Assembly: GCF_018448785.1 (NCBI RefSeq) | Contig: NZ_JAHCLU010000010.1 | Coordinates: forward strand, 37,244-101,243 | Source of the DNA: Halomonas jincaotanensis | GTDB lineage: Bacteria; Pseudomonadota; Gammaproteobacteria; Pseudomonadales; Halomonadaceae | Direction of reading: 5' to 3' | DNA: 64,000 bases | Shown here: positions 38,540 through 47,011 of the stretch, in pieces | How the letters are laid out: each line of letters opens with the position of its first letter | Numbering within the stretch: the first letter of the stretch is position 1 | Made by a program: the position numbers and the translations under genes | The notes under the pieces: generated by a model | The model's database searches: none | Seen by the model: the letters and a program-made list of their open reading frames with translations, nothing else | Told to the model about the DNA's origin: nothing

Positions 38540-40309
38540 ATGACACGCCACTCCTCACCCATCAGCTATGTCAGCGGCATCAGCGACACGCCTCTCAAGG
38601 GACAGACCATCGGTGACTGTTTCGACGAGACCGTGGCACGCTGTGCCGATCGCGATGCACTCATCAGCCGGCATCAGGGACAGCGCTATACCTGGCAGGG
38701 CTTACAGGAGATCGTCGACAAGGCAGCGCGCGCCCTGCTCGCCCTTGGCGTCACCAAGGGGGATCGAGTCGGCATCTGGTCGCCCAACTGCGCCGAATGG
38801 ACCATCACCCAGTTCGCCACCGCCAAGATCGGCGCCATCCTGGTCAACATTAACCCCAGCTACCGTACCCACGAACTGGAGTATGCGCTCAGGCAATCCG
38901 GCACCTCGACGCTGGTCGTTCAAGGTGCCTTCAAGGCGTCCGATTATGTGGCCACTCTCGCCGAGCTGGCACCGGAGCTCCATACAGAGCTGGCGCCGGA
39001 GCTCCATACAGAGCTGGCACCGGAGCTCCATGGCGAACAGGTTTCGAAGCGCAATGAACGTTCCAGCCGCAGCCGCCGGCTGGAAAGCGCGCGACTGCCC
39101 GACCTCAAGCGCGTGATCTGCCTGGACGACACCCGGACGCTGAACAACATGCTGACCTGGTCCTCCATGCTCGACCACGCCGATGAGGTATCTGCCCAGC
39201 GCCTGGCCGAGATCCAGGCATCGCTGCAATTCGACGAGCCGATCAACATCCAGTACACGTCCGGCACTACCGGTTCGCCCAAGGGCGCCACCCTGTCGCA
39301 CCACAACATTCTCAATAACGGTTTGTTCGTTGCCCGCTGCATGGGGGTTACCGAACAGGATCGCCTGGTGATTCCGGTACCGCTCTACCACTGTTTCGGC
39401 ATGGTGATGGGCAACCTCGGCTGCGTTACCCATGGTGCCACGATGATCTATCCCAGCGACGGTTTCGATCCGGAAGCCACGTTGCGGGCGGTTAGCGAGG
39501 AGAAGGCGACCGCTCTGTATGGCGTACCGACCATGTTCATTTCCGAACTGGAACACTCCGACTTCGAGAGCTTCGATCTCTCCTCCCTGCGTACCGGCAT
39601 CATGGCGGGTTCGATCTGCCCCATCGAGGTGATGCGCAAGGTGATCGACAGGATGCACATGAAGGATGTCACCATCTGTTACGGCATGACCGAGACCAGC
39701 CCAGTCAGCCTGCAGACGCGCACCGATGCGCCGCTCGAGAAGCGAGTGACCACCGTCGGTACCATCCACCCCCACCAGGAGGTCAAGCTGATTGACCCGG
39801 AGTCCGGCGACGTGGTGCCGACAGGAGCAAGGGGGGAGCTCTGCACGCGCGGTTACAGCGTGATGCTGGGCTATTGGGAGAACCCGGAAGCCACCGAGAA
39901 GGCCATCGACAACAACGGCTGGATGCATACCGGTGATCTGGCGACGATGGACGATGACGGCTACATCGCCATCGTCGGGCGCATCAAGGACATGATCATC
40001 CGAGGTGGGGAAAATATCTATCCACGGGAAATCGAGGACTTCCTCTATACACACCCGGCCATCTCGGATGTACAGGTCATCGGCGTACCCGACGAGAAAT
40101 ATGGCGAAGAAGTGATGGCGTGGGTCAAGCTAGGCGAGAATGAAGACCTCACCGCCGACGAACTCAAGACCTTCTGCAGGGGCCGCATAGCCCACTACAA
40201 GATTCCGCGGTATGTGAAGTTCGTCGATGAATTCCCGATGACCGTGACCGGCAAGATTCAGAAATTCAAGATGCGCGAGGAGGCCACTCACGAACTGGGA
40301 CTGGCCTAA
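38540..40309 (+). CDS. AMP-binding acyl-CoA synthetase
   Basis: 589-residue adenylate-forming ligase. Motifs: [20 protein letters not shown] (P-loop), [31 protein letters not shown], and the C-terminal [14 protein letters not shown] with the catalytic Lys. The family activates medium-chain or branched fatty acids to CoA esters; the exact acid is not determined. Residues about 142-165 are three copies of an 8-residue repeat (ELAPELHT) absent from a normal fold, in a surface loop region. Likely co-transcribed with the MerR gene. Confidence 0.9.
   Translation: MTRHSSPISYVSGISDTPLKGQTIGDCFDETVARCADRDALISRHQGQRYTWQGLQEIVDKAARALLALGVTKGDRVGIWSPNCAEWTITQFATAKIGAILVNINPSYRTHELEYALRQSGTSTLVVQGAFKASDYVATLAELAPELHTELAPELHTELAPELHGEQVSKRNERSSRSRRLESARLPDLKRVICLDDTRTLNNMLTWSSMLDHADEVSAQRLAEIQASLQFDEPINIQYTSGTTGSPKGATLSHHNILNNGLFVARCMGVTEQDRLVIPVPLYHCFGMVMGNLGCVTHGATMIYPSDGFDPEATLRAVSEEKATALYGVPTMFISELEHSDFESFDLSSLRTGIMAGSICPIEVMRKVIDRMHMKDVTICYGMTETSPVSLQTRTDAPLEKRVTTVGTIHPHQEVKLIDPESGDVVPTGARGELCTRGYSVMLGYWENPEATEKAIDNNGWMHTGDLATMDDDGYIAIVGRIKDMIIRGGENIYPREIEDFLYTHPAISDVQVIGVPDEKYGEEVMAWVKLGENEDLTADELKTFCRGRIAHYKIPRYVKFVDEFPMTVTGKIQKFKMREEATHELGLA
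38963..39034. repeat. In-frame 24-bp tandem repeat inside the acyl-CoA synthetase gene
   Basis: Three copies of gagctggcaccggagctcca plus four bases (38963-38986, 38987-39010, 39011-39034), nearly identical, encoding ELAPELHT three times. Confidence 0.93.
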
Positions 40310-40335
40310 GCCATTAAGCTTAAGGCGCAGCCGGG

Positions 40336-40932
40336 TCACAGCCCTTGCGGGGCAAAGATACCCGGCGCGTTGCGCCAATATCCCTTGATGTCCATCCCGA
40401 AACCGAAGACGAAGCGGTCGGCCACTTCTAGGCTGCAGTAGTCGGCCTTGAGGCCGGGAACCGCCTTGCGCTCGTGCTGTTTATCGACAAGAACGGCGGT
40501 AGCGATACTCGCCGCCCCTGCCTCGCGGCAATACGCCAGTATGGCGGCCAGCGTCGCGCCTTCATCGAGGATGTCATCGACGATCACCACATGACGTCCC
40601 GCCATGGGAATCTCCGGTGAGACGCGCCAGAACAGCTCGCCACCGCGCAGGCCACCGCGATAACGGGTGGCATGCAGATAATCGACCTCCAGGGGAAAGC
40701 CCAGACGGGTCAGCAAATGCCCCGTGGTGATCAGTCCACCGTTCATCACGCAATAAAACACCGGCAACCTGTCGCCCAGATCCCGAGTGATTTCCTCGGC
40801 CATGCGATCAAGGGCACGCTCGACCTGTTCATGACTGATCAAGCAGTCCGCGTTGTCCATCAGGTGTCGCATATCGGCAAGAGACTGGTAAAAATCGGCA
40901 TCGAATCGGGACATCGGGAATCGGCTCGTCAT
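40336..40932 (-). CDS. hpt: Hypoxanthine-guanine phosphoribosyltransferase
   Basis: 198-residue phosphoribosyltransferase for purine salvage. PRPP-binding motif VIVDDILDEGATLAAI, substrate-side DYCSLEVADRFVFGFGMD and the flexible-loop YLHATRYRGGL fit the HGPRT group. An internal ATG six codons in (40914) is an alternative start; neither has a strong ribosome site. Downstream of nagZ by 83 bp in the same direction, so possibly the last gene of the psrA unit. Confidence 0.9.
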   Translation of the reverse strand: MTSRFPMSRFDADFYQSLADMRHLMDNADCLISHEQVERALDRMAEEITRDLGDRLPVFYCVMNGGLITTGHLLTRLGFPLEVDYLHATRYRGGLRGGELFWRVSPEIPMAGRHVVIVDDILDEGATLAAILAYCREAGAASIATAVLVDKQHERKAVPGLKADYCSLEVADRFVFGFGMDIKGYWRNAPGIFAPQGL

Positions 40933-41015
40933 CTTAACGGGGAACGACGCTGCCCGAGCGTCGCGAAAGGGAGGAAGCTGACCACAGGTGCCAGGAAGTC
41001 ATTGGCGGCCAGGAC

Positions 41016-42029
41016 TTATTCAGCCGCCAGGGCCTCAAGGCGAGCATGAACACGGCGCCAGCGTGAGATCGCCGTCAAAGCCTGCAACGCCGGCCTTGCT
41101 CGGGCATAGCGCAACTTGGACACACGTCGTGAAACACGCCCTTGGCAGGCCTCGATCACTTCGAGCGCCGCGTCACGATCGTTGCACACCAGCAACATGT
41201 CGCAGCCAGCTGCCAGTGCCTTCATGGCACGCTCGCCGGGGCTGCCTGCCGAGGCAGCACCGGCCATGCTCAAATCGTCGGAGAAAACGACGCCCTTGAA
41301 GCCCAGGCTCTCGCGCAGCATGCCAAGCCACGCCGGTGAGAAACCTGCGGGGCGGGCATCGAAGGCCGGATAGACCACGTGAGCGGGCATCACCGCGTCG
41401 AGCCTTGGCGCGAGTGCGGCAAAAGGTATCAGGTCATGGCGGCGTAGCTCATCCATCGAGCGCTCGTCGATGGGAAGCTCATGATGGGAGTCGGCCGACA
41501 CGCCACCGTGGCCCGGGAAGTGCTTGCCCACCGCCACCATGCCGGCTTCATGCAAGCCATGGATGAAGGCGCCTGCCATCTCCGCCGTCGCCTGCGGGTC
41601 GGCCGAGAAACTGCGATCGCCGATCACGCTCGAGGCCCCGCTGTCGACATCGAGTACCGGGGCGAAACTCAAGTCAAGGCCGCAGGCAGCCATCTCCATA
41701 CCAAGTAACCAGCCGGCATCCTGGCATAACCTCAGCGTCACTTCGGGCATCTTGACAACATCACGGCCCAGTCGGTTCATGGAGGGTATGCGAGTCACAC
41801 CCTTGCGCAGTCGCTGTACCCGTCCCCCTTCCTGGTCGATACCGATCAACAGGCCCGGACCCTGGGCGCGTATCTCGGCACACAATTGGCTGACTTGGCC
41901 GGCCGAGTCGACGTTACGGCCAAACAGGATGACACCGCCGACTTCCGGTCGCGCCAGCAGTTCCCGCTCGTCCTGAGTCAGGCCTTGGCCCTCCAGGTCC
42001 AGCATCACGGGGCCAAGTGGTTGGGTCAT
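41016..42029 (-). CDS. nagZ: Beta-N-acetylhexosaminidase NagZ
   Basis: 337-residue cytoplasmic family-3 glycoside hydrolase, no signal peptide. It removes GlcNAc from anhydro-muropeptides during peptidoglycan recycling. IGIDQEGGRVQRLRKG, KHFPGHGGVSADSHHELP with the catalytic His, and VVFSDDLSMAGA with the nucleophilic Asp are all present. Follows the YkuD gene by 81 bp; psrA-nagZ linkage is the same as in Pseudomonas. Confidence 0.95.
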   Translation of the reverse strand: MTQPLGPVMLDLEGQGLTQDERELLARPEVGGVILFGRNVDSAGQVSQLCAEIRAQGPGLLIGIDQEGGRVQRLRKGVTRIPSMNRLGRDVVKMPEVTLRLCQDAGWLLGMEMAACGLDLSFAPVLDVDSGASSVIGDRSFSADPQATAEMAGAFIHGLHEAGMVAVGKHFPGHGGVSADSHHELPIDERSMDELRRHDLIPFAALAPRLDAVMPAHVVYPAFDARPAGFSPAWLGMLRESLGFKGVVFSDDLSMAGAASAGSPGERAMKALAAGCDMLLVCNDRDAALEVIEACQGRVSRRVSKLRYARARPALQALTAISRWRRVHARLEALAAE

Positions 42030-42110
42030 GGTCAGGTTCCTTGGCGTGAAAGGGAGCCGATTCTAGAGCAAAGCCGAAAGCCGTAACAGCTCACTGGCGT
42101 CAAAAGGCTT

Positions 42111-42632
42111 TCAACCCGCATGAATCCAGACGGGCGTACCGGGCATCGCCACAGCAAAAACCGCCAGCAGATCATCGTCGCGCAAACGGATACAGCCATG
42201 CGAACCCGGCTTGCCGATGGGTTGATCCGGTGGCGTGCCATGAAGATAAATGTAGCGACGCTGGCTATCCACGTCACCCCCGCGGTTATGTCCTGGCTCG
42301 AGGCCGCAAAGCCACAGGATCCGCGTCAAGATCCAGTCACGTTGGGGATAGGCAGCCGCCAGTTGCGCAGAAAACCGCTCACCGGTGGGCCGACGGCCAC
42401 GAAATACACAGCCTGTAGGCTCGCCTTCGCCGATGGCGGCACGCACGTAGTGCCAGCCAAGGGGCGTTTGGCCACTCCCCTCTTGCTGGCCAGTGCCGGC
42501 GGCACCCGTCGAAACGGGATAGACCGCCACGGACTCTTTCCCCCGCCAGACGCACAAGTGCTGATGCGTGGTATCCACCTCGAGCCAGATAGCCTGATCG
42601 GGAGGCAGACAATGAAGGAGTGGCGTTGACAT
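42111..42632 (-). CDS. YkuD-domain protein without signal peptide (ElsL-like L,D-carboxypeptidase or transpeptidase)
   Basis: 173 residues, essentially one YkuD catalytic domain. The active-site signature reads YLHGTPPDQPIGKPGSHGCI with His131 and Cys147. The N-terminus (MSTPLLHCLPPDQAIWLEVD) has no signal peptide, lipobox or membrane helix, so the protein should stay in the cytoplasm. Acinetobacter ElsL is a known cytoplasmic YkuD enzyme that trims muropeptides in recycling; position between psrA and nagZ supports that role here, as inference. It starts by a TGATG overlap with the psrA stop. Confidence 0.8.
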   Translation of the reverse strand: MSTPLLHCLPPDQAIWLEVDTTHQHLCVWRGKESVAVYPVSTGAAGTGQQEGSGQTPLGWHYVRAAIGEGEPTGCVFRGRRPTGERFSAQLAAAYPQRDWILTRILWLCGLEPGHNRGGDVDSQRRYIYLHGTPPDQPIGKPGSHGCIRLRDDDLLAVFAVAMPGTPVWIHAG

Positions 42633-43297
42633 CAGCTCGCCTCGGCAGTCGCGACGACGGTGTCCGGAAGCGGAGCGCTCATGGCAGCAACGACCACGGG
42701 GCGCATACGCCGCACGAGCTCGCGCACCGAGACACGGTCGCTATAATCCTTTTCGGCAATATCGCGCAAGGCGTCGAGCCCCGAGAGGGTGAAGATCACC
42801 GTGCCGAGCATGAAATGCAGCCGCCAGAAGCGCTCTGCATCGGGCAAATCGGGCGTGGCTCGCCGCACAAGCTCCGTGAAGCGCGAGAAGACGCTTCCGT
42901 ACTCCTCCTGGATATAGCGCCGCAGATGACCCTGAGCCTGACTGTAGGCAAGCCCCAGCAACCGCATGAAGACCTTGAGGCTGTTGCGCTCGGCCGGTAC
43001 CTCAAGCACCGTCCGCGCCATGGTTTCAAGCAATACCTCAAGCGGAATCACCTCGCCAGCATAGCGTGTCTCGAGCTCATCCAGAGCAGCATGAAAGCGC
43101 TCAGTGAACGGGGTAAGATAACGCGCGAACACCGCCTGAATTAGCGACTTCTTGGAACCGAAATGGTAGTTGACCGCTGCCAGATTGACCTTGGCCTTGC
43201 TGGTAATGTGGCGTAAGGATGTTTCGGCAAAGCCTCGCTCTGCAAACAGCACCTCGGCCGTGTCGAGGATCCGCGTAACGGTATCGGTCTGGCCCAT
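42632..43297 (-). CDS. psrA: TetR-family transcriptional regulator PsrA
   Basis: 221 residues. N-terminal TetR helix-turn-helix (TRILDTAEVLFAERGFAETS, then ITSKAKVNLAAVNYHFGSKKSL) is nearly the sequence known for Pseudomonas PsrA, the fatty-acid-responsive regulator of beta-oxidation genes and rpoS. Start at 43297 is preferred because an AGGATGA site precedes it by eight bases and the family begins there; an ATG at 43309 is possible. Divergent from lexA, as in Pseudomonas; heads a likely psrA-ykuD-nagZ(-hpt) operon. Confidence 0.92.
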   Translation of the reverse strand: MGQTDTVTRILDTAEVLFAERGFAETSLRHITSKAKVNLAAVNYHFGSKKSLIQAVFARYLTPFTERFHAALDELETRYAGEVIPLEVLLETMARTVLEVPAERNSLKVFMRLLGLAYSQAQGHLRRYIQEEYGSVFSRFTELVRRATPDLPDAERFWRLHFMLGTVIFTLSGLDALRDIAEKDYSDRVSVRELVRRMRPVVVAAMSAPLPDTVVATAEAS

Positions 43298-43318
43298 GAA
43301 AGGTTTCATCCTGATGGT

Positions 43319-43372
43319 AAACAGATGTTTCAAATGTAAACCGAGTCTATGATAGCCAGTGCCTCGCCTCAA
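43319..43372 (-). promoter_or_regulatory. psrA promoter with PsrA-box-like operator
   Basis: Reading the reverse strand, TTGAGG (43372-43367) and TAGACT (43349-43344) are separated by 17 bp. Just beyond the expected start of transcription lies gaaacatctgttta (43318-43331), matching the described PsrA box (G/C)AAAC-N2-4-GTTT(G/C) with one flank mismatch. This suggests autorepression. Confidence 0.55.
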
Positions 43373-43421
43373 TGGTGGAAGATGTCAGTTCGTATGAAAC
43401 GCTGAACTGCGTCGACGATTT

Positions 43422-43458
43422 TTTACTGGATGAAACACCATGCTGTATACTTGAACAA
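43422..43458 (+). promoter_or_regulatory. lexA promoter overlapped by a LexA box
   Basis: TTTACT at 43422-43427 and TATACT at 43446-43451 are 18 bp apart. The -10 sits inside ctgtatacttgaacaa (43443-43458), which matches the gammaproteobacterial CTGT-N8-ACAG SOS box except for the last base. Longer arms gtatacttg / caagtacac give additional dyad symmetry. Fits LexA autoregulation. Confidence 0.7.
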
Positions 43459-43502
43459 GTACACGCGCGATATCCCGTCGCCACCCGTCACATGGAGGTT
43501 GT

Positions 43503-44150
43503 ATGGTACGCCCCCTCACCGCACGTCAACAGAACGTTCATGACTTCATCGTCAAGACCATCAGTGAGTTGGGCTACCCGCCGACCCGCGCCGAAATTGC
43601 CCGAGCTCTGGGTTTCCGCTCGCCCAACGCCGCTGAGGAGCATCTCCGTGCGCTTGAGCGCAAGGGCGTCATCCGCATGATTCCCGGGACGTCTCGAGGC
43701 ATCCGCCTTCCCGCCCAGGAAGCCGAAACCATCGAAGGGGCAGCCGCCCCACAGGGCCTGCCGATCATCGGCGAAGTGGCCGCGGGGAGCCCGGTGCTCG
43801 CCGCCGAACACATCGATCGGTACTGCCCCCTGCCGCCGGAATATTTCACCCCACGTGCTGACTATTTGCTCAAGGTGCGTGGGCTTTCCATGCAGGACAT
43901 CGGGATTCTCGAGGGAGATCTGTTGGCCGTACATCGCACCGACCGGGCACGCGATGGGCAAATCGTGGTGGCGCGTCTCGAGGACGAAGTTACTGTCAAG
44001 CGCTTCTCGCGACAGGGACACCGCGTCACACTGCTCGCCGAGAACTCCGCCTTCTCGCCCATCGAGGTGGATCTGCGTCATCAGTCCCTGGAAATCGAGG
44101 GAATCGGCGTCGGCGTGATACGCGGCGGCAACGGCCAGGCACTGAATTGA
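43503..44150 (+). CDS. lexA: SOS repressor LexA
   Basis: 215 residues. Winged-helix DNA-binding domain at the N-terminus ([31 protein letters not shown]), self-cleavage site Ala94-Gly95 in EVAAGSPV, catalytic Ser129 in [10 protein letters not shown] and Lys166 in DEVTVKRF. Represses DNA-damage genes and is cleaved with RecA. ATG with TGGAGG upstream. dinB follows 12 bases after the stop. Confidence 0.97.
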   Translation: MVRPLTARQQNVHDFIVKTISELGYPPTRAEIARALGFRSPNAAEEHLRALERKGVIRMIPGTSRGIRLPAQEAETIEGAAAPQGLPIIGEVAAGSPVLAAEHIDRYCPLPPEYFTPRADYLLKVRGLSMQDIGILEGDLLAVHRTDRARDGQIVVARLEDEVTVKRFSRQGHRVTLLAENSAFSPIEVDLRHQSLEIEGIGVGVIRGGNGQALN

Positions 44151-44162
44151 ACCGCGGCTCCG

Positions 44163-45221
44163 ATGACCCGCCCGCTGCGAAAAATTCTTCACGCCGATTG
44201 CGACTGCTTCTATGCTGCCGTGGAGATGCGCGACGCCCCTGACTTACGGAATGTTCCTCTCGCGATAGGCGCCAGTGCCGAACGGCGGGGGGTCATCGCC
44301 ACCTGTAATTACCCGGCCCGAGTGTATGGCATCCACTCCGCCATGCCGACGGCTCGGGCCCTGCGACTTTGCCCCCACCTGACACTGCTTCCCGGCGATT
44401 TCGACCGCTATCGCGAGGTATCGAACCAGATCCAGGCGATCTTTCATGAATTGACCCCTCTGGTGGAGCCCCTTTCCCTGGACGAAGCCTTCCTCGACGT
44501 CTCCGCCGTGACGCGTTTCTCCGGCAGCGCAACATGGATGGCGCAATGGCTGAAGGAGGAATGCTTCTCGCGCACCGGCATCACGCTTTCGGTAGGCGCC
44601 GCGCCAACGAAGTTTCTGGCCAAGATCGCCAGTGACTGGGAAAAGCCGGATGGCTTGACCGTCATCTCTCCCGAGCGGATCGACGACTTCCTGCGCAGTT
44701 TGCCAGTCAGCAAGCTCCATGGCGTCGGCCCCGCCACCGGTGCCCGTCTCGATGCGCTGGGTATCACTACCTGCGAGCAACTACGCACCCTACCGCTGGA
44801 CGACTTGACCACCGAGTTTGGCAAGTTCGGGCATCGGCTGTTCGAACTGGCCCGTGGTATCGACGAACGCGACGTGAGGGTGGAGCGCGAGCGAAAGTCA
44901 ATCAGCGTCGAGACCACCTTCGCTCGCAACCTGCCTGACATCGACAGCTGTCGCCCGGCACTGCCTCCCCTCTGCGAACGTCTCGAACAACGACTGGCGC
45001 GTCACGGCTACCCGCTCATCTCGGGCATCGTCATCAAAATACGCTTCGACGATTTCACCCTGACCACACTGGAAAGCCAGGGGCTGGCACCAAGCCAGGA
45101 AAGCTTCGACAGGCTGTTGGAACAGGCTTGGGCCAGGGCCAGGCGTCCAGTAAGATTGCTTGGCGTCGGCGCACGCTTGCTACCGGAAGCCAAGAAACGC
45201 CAACTTACCTTGCCCCTGTAA
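44163..45221 (+). CDS. dinB: DNA polymerase IV
   Basis: 352-residue Y-family polymerase for translesion synthesis. N-terminal catalytic motif HADCDCFYAAVE (a Cys replaces the usual Met between the two Asp), the PLSLDEAFLDVS motif with the second metal ligands, a helix-hairpin-helix KLHGVGPATGARLDALGI, and a C-terminal RQLTLPL that fits the beta-clamp binding consensus. Twelve bases behind lexA, so expressed with it under SOS control. Confidence 0.95.
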   Translation: MTRPLRKILHADCDCFYAAVEMRDAPDLRNVPLAIGASAERRGVIATCNYPARVYGIHSAMPTARALRLCPHLTLLPGDFDRYREVSNQIQAIFHELTPLVEPLSLDEAFLDVSAVTRFSGSATWMAQWLKEECFSRTGITLSVGAAPTKFLAKIASDWEKPDGLTVISPERIDDFLRSLPVSKLHGVGPATGARLDALGITTCEQLRTLPLDDLTTEFGKFGHRLFELARGIDERDVRVERERKSISVETTFARNLPDIDSCRPALPPLCERLEQRLARHGYPLISGIVIKIRFDDFTLTTLESQGLAPSQESFDRLLEQAWARARRPVRLLGVGARLLPEAKKRQLTLPL

Positions 45222-45318
45222 CGATTGCTCTGGTCAGTCCCATTGTAGGGTCATCAAGTAGCCCCTTGAGGGTTCCATCGTGCAGCCACGGCATGTAGCT
45301 CTCCAGCGCTCGGCATCC

Positions 45319-45990
45319 TCACTTGGTGTCGATATAGCGATGGTCGTTGAAGGTGGCAACCCACTCGGGGCGATAGACCATCAGGATGCTCAGCAGCATG
45401 CCCGTGATGAAGGCTTCAGAGGGCATCAACAGGGGAAGAAAGCGAGCATATTCCACGGCCTGGTGCATCACCTGAGGGTCACTGGCCCCCACCGCCATCA
45501 AGCCTATCGCCACGGCACCCGCAGTCAGCGTCGCCAAAGCCGAGCCGAAAAAGCCGCAGACAAACATGAACACCATCAGATTGTCCGGCAGGTGTCGATC
45601 GACCAGACGCCAGACACCTACCGTCACCAGCACCGGCACTACCCCCGTGACAAGCAGGTTGACGCCGATCAGCGGCCAACCCACTCGCCCCAGGAACACC
45701 ATGGCCAGGTTTGCCAGCAAGTTGGTCATCAACGCCAGCGGCGCCTTGAACAACAGCGCCATCAGCGACGTCAGCATCAGATGCAGGGTCAGCCAGTCCA
45801 CTGCCTGGGCACGCAGTTGCCAAAGCAGCACTACCACCACACTGGCCCCCAGCCAGCGGTGCTGTAACGACGGATCGGAGAGCAATAGCCGCCAAGGGCG
45901 CTGGCCCAATGCCAGCCCGATGACGCATAGCGCAAGAAGCGTACAGAGCACCAACAGCCAGGGCTCAAGCACCACATCGGCAAAGGACAT
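45319..45990 (-). CDS. CbiM-like integral membrane protein (energy-coupling factor transporter permease family)
   Basis: 223 residues with about six membrane helices. Sequence pattern (LHLMLTSLMALLFKAPLALMTNLLANLAM and a conserved C-terminal YRPEWVATFNDHRY) is that of the CbiM/COG3235 membrane proteins found singly in gammaproteobacteria, without adjoining cobalt-transport ATPase genes. Substrate unknown. ATG has GGGAGGTC; it lies 12 bp after purU on the same strand. Confidence 0.75.
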   Translation of the reverse strand: MSFADVVLEPWLLVLCTLLALCVIGLALGQRPWRLLLSDPSLQHRWLGASVVVVLLWQLRAQAVDWLTLHLMLTSLMALLFKAPLALMTNLLANLAMVFLGRVGWPLIGVNLLVTGVVPVLVTVGVWRLVDRHLPDNLMVFMFVCGFFGSALATLTAGAVAIGLMAVGASDPQVMHQAVEYARFLPLLMPSEAFITGMLLSILMVYRPEWVATFNDHRYIDTK

Positions 45991-46002
45991 CTGACCTCCC
46001 TG

Positions 46003-46857
46003 TCAGGCGAAGACGACCGTCTTGTTGCCATGTATCAGTACCCGGTCCTCCAGATGCCAGCGCAAGCCTCTCGCCAATACCGACTTTTCCACATCGCGGC
46101 CGAATCGCACAAGATCCGCCGGCGTATGGCAATGACTGACACGGTGGATGTCCTGCTCGATGATCGGACCAGCATCCAGGGCCTCGGTCACATAATGGCA
46201 GGTCGCCCCGATCAGTTTGACGCCGCGCTGATGAGCTTGATGATAAGGCCGCGCGCCGGCAAAGGAAGGCAGAAAGCTATGATGGATGTTGATGACCCGA
46301 CCCGTGAAGCGTTCGCACAGCACCGGGGGAAGGATTTGCATGTAGCGTGCCAGCACCACGCAATCGGCCTTGGCATCTTCCACCAAGCGCTGGACGGTGG
46401 CAAAAGCGGCTGACTTGTTCTCGGCCGGTACCGGAACATGATGGAAGGCAATGCCATGCCATTCCACCAAGCCTTGCAGGTCCGCGTGGTTGGAGATCAC
46501 TGCGCTGATCTCGCAGTCGAGCTCGCCGGACGACCAGCGGTAAAGCAGGTCCGCCAGGCAGTGCGATTCTCTGGAAACCATCAACACCACACGCCTGCGC
46601 CGACGCGTATCGGGCAGCGCCCAGGTCATGTCGAATTCCCTGGCGATCGGCGCGAAGGCATCGCGTAATGCCTCAGCCGGCATGTCGATCGAATCGGAGA
46701 GAATTTCATAACGCATGAAAAAACGACCCGCTTGCAGGTCAGAGTGCTGACTCGCTTCGGTAATCGACCCACCGTGTCCGGCAATGAAGCTGGAAACACG
46801 AGAAACGATTCCCACGCGATCCGGGCAGGAAACCACCAGGCGATAGTAATGAGACAT
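46003..46857 (-). CDS. purU: Formyltetrahydrofolate deformylase PurU
   Basis: 284 residues. Releases formate from 10-formyltetrahydrofolate, balancing one-carbon units and supplying formate for purine synthesis. N-terminal ACT domain (LVVSCPDRVGIVSRVSSFIAGHGGSI) and C-terminal formyltransferase fold with INIHHSFLPSF and the H...D catalytic region HYVTEALDAGPIIEQD. ATG at 46857 is chosen by family start; a longer in-frame extension is unsupported. Divergent from the RNase J gene. Confidence 0.94.
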   Translation of the reverse strand: MSHYYRLVVSCPDRVGIVSRVSSFIAGHGGSITEASQHSDLQAGRFFMRYEILSDSIDMPAEALRDAFAPIAREFDMTWALPDTRRRRRVVLMVSRESHCLADLLYRWSSGELDCEISAVISNHADLQGLVEWHGIAFHHVPVPAENKSAAFATVQRLVEDAKADCVVLARYMQILPPVLCERFTGRVINIHHSFLPSFAGARPYHQAHQRGVKLIGATCHYVTEALDAGPIIEQDIHRVSHCHTPADLVRFGRDVEKSVLARGLRWHLEDRVLIHGNKTVVFA

Positions 46858-47011
46858 GTGCAATCCAAGGCGTGGAGGAAATTGGTGGCGATCACCGAAT
46901 CCCCGCATTGTATCGAATCCCGTTGCCCTGGCACGACCTCCCGTCTCGCGTTGTGGCTGCCGTTGGCGATCCGTATAGTGTCTGCTTACACACTGCTTCA
47001 TTCTGATTTCG

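Noticed and set aside
38702..40054. 450-codon reverse frame opposite the acyl-CoA synthetase
   Set aside because: Shadow frame; includes mirrored repeat peptides and no recognisable protein features.
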